A stretch of DNA of 43,141 nt from Kitasatospora sp. MAP5-34. Its GTDB lineage: Bacteria; Actinomycetota; Actinomycetes; Streptomycetales; Streptomycetaceae. Location: the NCBI RefSeq assembly GCF_029894335.1, contig NZ_JARXZC010000049.1, positions 1 to 43,141 on the forward strand. Reading direction: 5' to 3'. Positions 41,216 through 43,141 of the stretch are shown here, piece by piece; position 1 is the first letter of the stretch, and each line of letters begins with the position of its first letter. The notes below the pieces were generated by a model. That model had not been told where the DNA came from. It searched no databases and saw only the letters and a program-made list of their open reading frames with translations. Made by a program: the position numbers and the translations under genes.

Positions 41216-41839
41216 TCAGCAGCCCTCCCGGCGGCTCTCCGCGCGCTCCCGCTCGCGGGCCTGCGCGAGCTCCTCCCAGGTGTCGCAGTCGTACGCCACC
41301 CCGGCCGGGTCCGCCAGCCGTACGGTGTGCAGCGGGGCGGTCAGGCGGCGCAACGGGAGTCCGGCCGGGTCGCCGAGAGCGGCGAGCGAGGCGCGCAGCG
41401 CGGCCGTCCGGTAGGCGGCGGCCAGCGGCTGGTCGCGGCCGGCGGCGTCGACCAGCAGCGCCGCGTCCGGCCGGTCAGGGTCCTCGGAAGGGTCCTCGGG
41501 GGCATCGCCGAGAGCCGCGAGCAGGCGGATGACAGTCGGCCGGTCGAGGAAGGGCAGGTCGGCGGCGAGCAGCAGCACCCGGTCGGCGGTCACGTACCCG
41601 AGCCCGGCGGCGACCGCCGCGACCGGCCCGCCGCCGGGCGGCTGCTCGCGCGTCCAACGCACCCCGTCGCGTACGGTCTCCCGCCACGGCCCGACCACCA
41701 CGGTCGTCCCCGCGTCGGGGCAGGCGGCGAGGACCCGGTCGAGCAGGCTCCGCCCGCCGACCAGCAGGGCCGGCTTGTCCGCCCCGCCGAGCCTGCGGGC
41801 ACCGCCGCCCGCCAGCACCATCGCGTCGTAGGCCGTCAT
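41216..41839 (-). CDS. mobA: Molybdenum cofactor guanylyltransferase-like NTP transferase
   Basis: A 207-residue nucleotidyltransferase. The N-terminal signature DAMVLAGGGARRLGGADKPAL and VLLLAADLPFLDRPTV (the metal-binding Asp) are those of MobA, which attaches GMP to molybdenum cofactor. Neighbouring moeA supports this over other sugar- or CDP-type transferases. The ATG at 41839 is set by the conserved N-terminus; the upstream frame overlaps the MBL gene and is not coding. It lies 50 nt after the MBL stop. Confidence 0.88.
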   Translation of the reverse strand: MTAYDAMVLAGGGARRLGGADKPALLVGGRSLLDRVLAACPDAGTTVVVGPWRETVRDGVRWTREQPPGGGPVAAVAAGLGYVTADRVLLLAADLPFLDRPTVIRLLAALGDAPEDPSEDPDRPDAALLVDAAGRDQPLAAAYRTAALRASLAALGDPAGLPLRRLTAPLHTVRLADPAGVAYDCDTWEELAQARERERAESRREGC

Positions 41840-41889
41840 ACGCCAAGTATCGGCGGTACCGCCCCAGAGCCTGGCTGAAAACCTGGCCC

Positions 41890-42831
41890 TCAGGGTTCGT
41901 CGACGATCTCGGCGTCGATGATGCCGTTCTCGTCGGGCTGCGGTGCGCGGCGTTCCAGGGGGTGGCGGGCGGTGTTGGCGGCGGCTCCCAGCTCCAGGAT
42001 CGCGGGGAGGGTCAGGCCGCCGTAACGCTCGTTGACCGCCGCCACCAGCGCCTCGGCGTCGTGCGGGTGGTCCGCGAGGGCCTGGTCGAAGTCCTGCAGG
42101 TACTCGCCGGTGAAGGAGATCACCCGCATCGCGTCGTCGTCCGCGCCGGGCGCCCGGTGGCCGGCGATCACCCGCTCCACGCCGAGGTCGGCGATCCGGG
42201 CCAGGTTGTGGATCCACTCGGCGCGCTGGGCGGTGTCGGTGTCGGCCGTCCAGACGTGGGTGCCGTTGTAGACGAAGTCACCGGCGACGACGGTCCGCGC
42301 GGTCGGGACGTGCACCAGGGTGGACGCGCCGCAGTCGGCCTGGCCGAGGTGCAGCACCCGGATCAGCTGGCGGTCGATCATCAGCGGCTGCGGCAGCAGC
42401 GGCGCGGGCAGCAGCGGCTGGTCCGGGATGTCGTCCCCGTACACCGGCTTCCACTGGGCCACCTTGGCGGCGGCCGTCCGGGCGATGGCGTCCACCACCG
42501 GCGGTGCGGCCAGCAGCTGGGCCTCGGGGAAGAGCCGGAGCACCTCCTCGACGCCGAAGTAGTGGTCGGGGTGCTGGTGGGTGATCACGATGGCCAGCAG
42601 CCGGCGGTCCTTGCCGGCGATCCACTCGGCGAGTTCCCGGCCGGCGCTGCGGGTGAGCTGGGCGTCCACCAGGATCGCGGTGCGCTCGCCGATGATCAGG
42701 CTGGAGGTGGCGAAGAACGCCGTCTCCGGGCCGGTGAACACGTCGACCCGCAGCGGAGCGGGGGCCGGAGTCCCGGTGCCGCCACCGGCCGGTTCGGCTC
42801 CGGCGGTCTGGTCGGTCGGGGACGGCGTCAC
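41890..42831 (-). CDS. MBL-fold metallo-hydrolase
   Basis: A 313-residue hydrolase of the metallo-beta-lactamase fold. The metal motif is VITHQHPDHYFGVEEVL, with HxHxDH-type spacing (H-Q-H-P-D-H). A further ligand region is VVAGDFVYNGTHVW (Asp), and the last His lies in ERVIAGHRAPG. No signal peptide is visible; the N-terminus is a Pro/Gly/Ala-rich lead. The substrate cannot be told; SoxH- or quorum-lactonase-like relatives exist. GGGAG precedes the GTG at 42831. It may head the moe operon. Confidence 0.88.
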   Translation of the reverse strand: MTPSPTDQTAGAEPAGGGTGTPAPAPLRVDVFTGPETAFFATSSLIIGERTAILVDAQLTRSAGRELAEWIAGKDRRLLAIVITHQHPDHYFGVEEVLRLFPEAQLLAAPPVVDAIARTAAAKVAQWKPVYGDDIPDQPLLPAPLLPQPLMIDRQLIRVLHLGQADCGASTLVHVPTARTVVAGDFVYNGTHVWTADTDTAQRAEWIHNLARIADLGVERVIAGHRAPGADDDAMRVISFTGEYLQDFDQALADHPHDAEALVAAVNERYGGLTLPAILELGAAANTARHPLERRAPQPDENGIIDAEIVDEP

Positions 42832-42973
42832 ATCGGCTCCCTGGTCGGCTCGGCGGGCCCAGGCCGGGTCCCGTACGGGACCAGCTTGGGATCACCGACC
42901 CCGGATTGCCGGTTAGGCGCGCCCAACGGCTCCCCCGGCCCGGCCCTGCGCCGGATCGGCACGGGCAACAGCA

Positions 42974-43012
42974 GAGCGTCCCGCCCGTTCAACACCGAAG
43001 GGCGGGACGCTC
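42974..43012 (-). terminator. Hairpin after the partial right-edge gene
   Basis: A 13-bp perfect inverted repeat (GAGCGTCCCGCCC at 42974-42986 with 43000-43012) with a 13-base loop, 25 nt downstream of the stop at 43038 and about 140 nt upstream of the MBL start. It probably terminates the incoming transcript. Confidence 0.65.
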
Positions 43013-43037
43013 GATCGCAGACCGGGATGCCGGCTGC

Positions 43038-43141
43038 TTACTTCTGCTTCTTGCCGGTGAGCTTGTTGATGCGGGAGGTGATGCCCCAGCCGGTGACGCG
43101 GAAGAGGGCTTCGATGAGGATGTTGCGGCTCATCTTGGAGG
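43038..43141 (-). CDS. C-terminal fragment of an unknown gene
   Basis: The last 33 codons of a gene that enters from beyond the window, ending with a TAA. The visible end reads NILIEALFRVTGWG and then a basic tail, NKLTGKKQK. The clear codon bias, natural stop and following hairpin support a real gene. I do not recognise the family from this fragment. Confidence 0.7.
   Translation of the reverse strand, partial: SKMSRNILIEALFRVTGWGITSRINKLTGKKQK

Overview
The window is very GC-rich actinobacterial DNA. Coding regions show strong G/C third-position bias, GTG starts are frequent, and many stops overlap the next start. The gene content (mycothiol-dependent enzyme, bacterial proteasome activator, SARP and LAL regulators, branched-chain keto-acid dehydrogenase, lanthipeptide synthetases) points to a Streptomyces- or Kitasatospora-like member of the Streptomycetaceae. 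No rRNA, tRNA, CRISPR array, integrase or transposase was recognised. The first ~130 bases are long C and G homopolymers and look like a poor contig edge.

Layout. (1) 0.1-7.5 kb: purD; a SLATT-type two-TM protein; a hypothetical protein; a GntR regulator; a nitrilase-family amidohydrolase; a maleylpyruvate-isomerase-family protein; and a phage-like BRO-N gene bracketed by hairpins. (2) 7.5-20.4 kb: an MFS transporter, a secreted M64 peptidase, the bkdABC operon for branched-chain 2-oxoacid dehydrogenase, a divergent NarL-type response regulator, an aminoglycoside-phosphotransferase-like protein, two membrane Ser/Thr kinases with low-complexity tails, and the proteasome activator Bpa. (3) 20.5-37.8 kb: a proline-rich exported protein, followed by an all-minus-strand RiPP region. 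(4) 37.9-43.1 kb: a quinone oxidoreductase, a broken potassium-channel gene, and a moeA / DUF6457 / mobA / MBL-hydrolase series, ending in the C-terminus of an unknown gene.

The outstanding feature is 21.6-37.7 kb. It holds three lanthipeptide synthetases of three different classes side by side on one strand. These are class III LanKC (zinc ligands absent) with an AmfS/SapB-like precursor, class II LanM (zinc ligands present) with a cysteine-free small ORF overlapping its 3' end, and class IV LanL (zinc ligands present) with a 35-residue precursor ending in an aromatic, two-cysteine core. An MFS exporter, an AfsR-like SARP and a LAL-type LuxR regulator lie among them. No dedicated ABC exporter, protease or immunity gene is visible. 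Strong hairpins separate the modules: one inside the class III unit between precursor and enzyme, one after the LanM peptide, a 24-bp perfect stem after the LuxR gene, and one after the class IV precursor. It may be three independent clusters that accreted between bpa and the quinone-reductase/moe block, or one locus whose enzymes share substrates. The sequence alone does not decide.

Short tandem repeats of 15-18 bp recur at gene ends in and beside this region. The neighbouring potassium-channel gene carries a one-base frameshift and has lost its C-terminus, with the leftover reading frame running into the quinone reductase. This suggests local sequence turnover at the island's edge.
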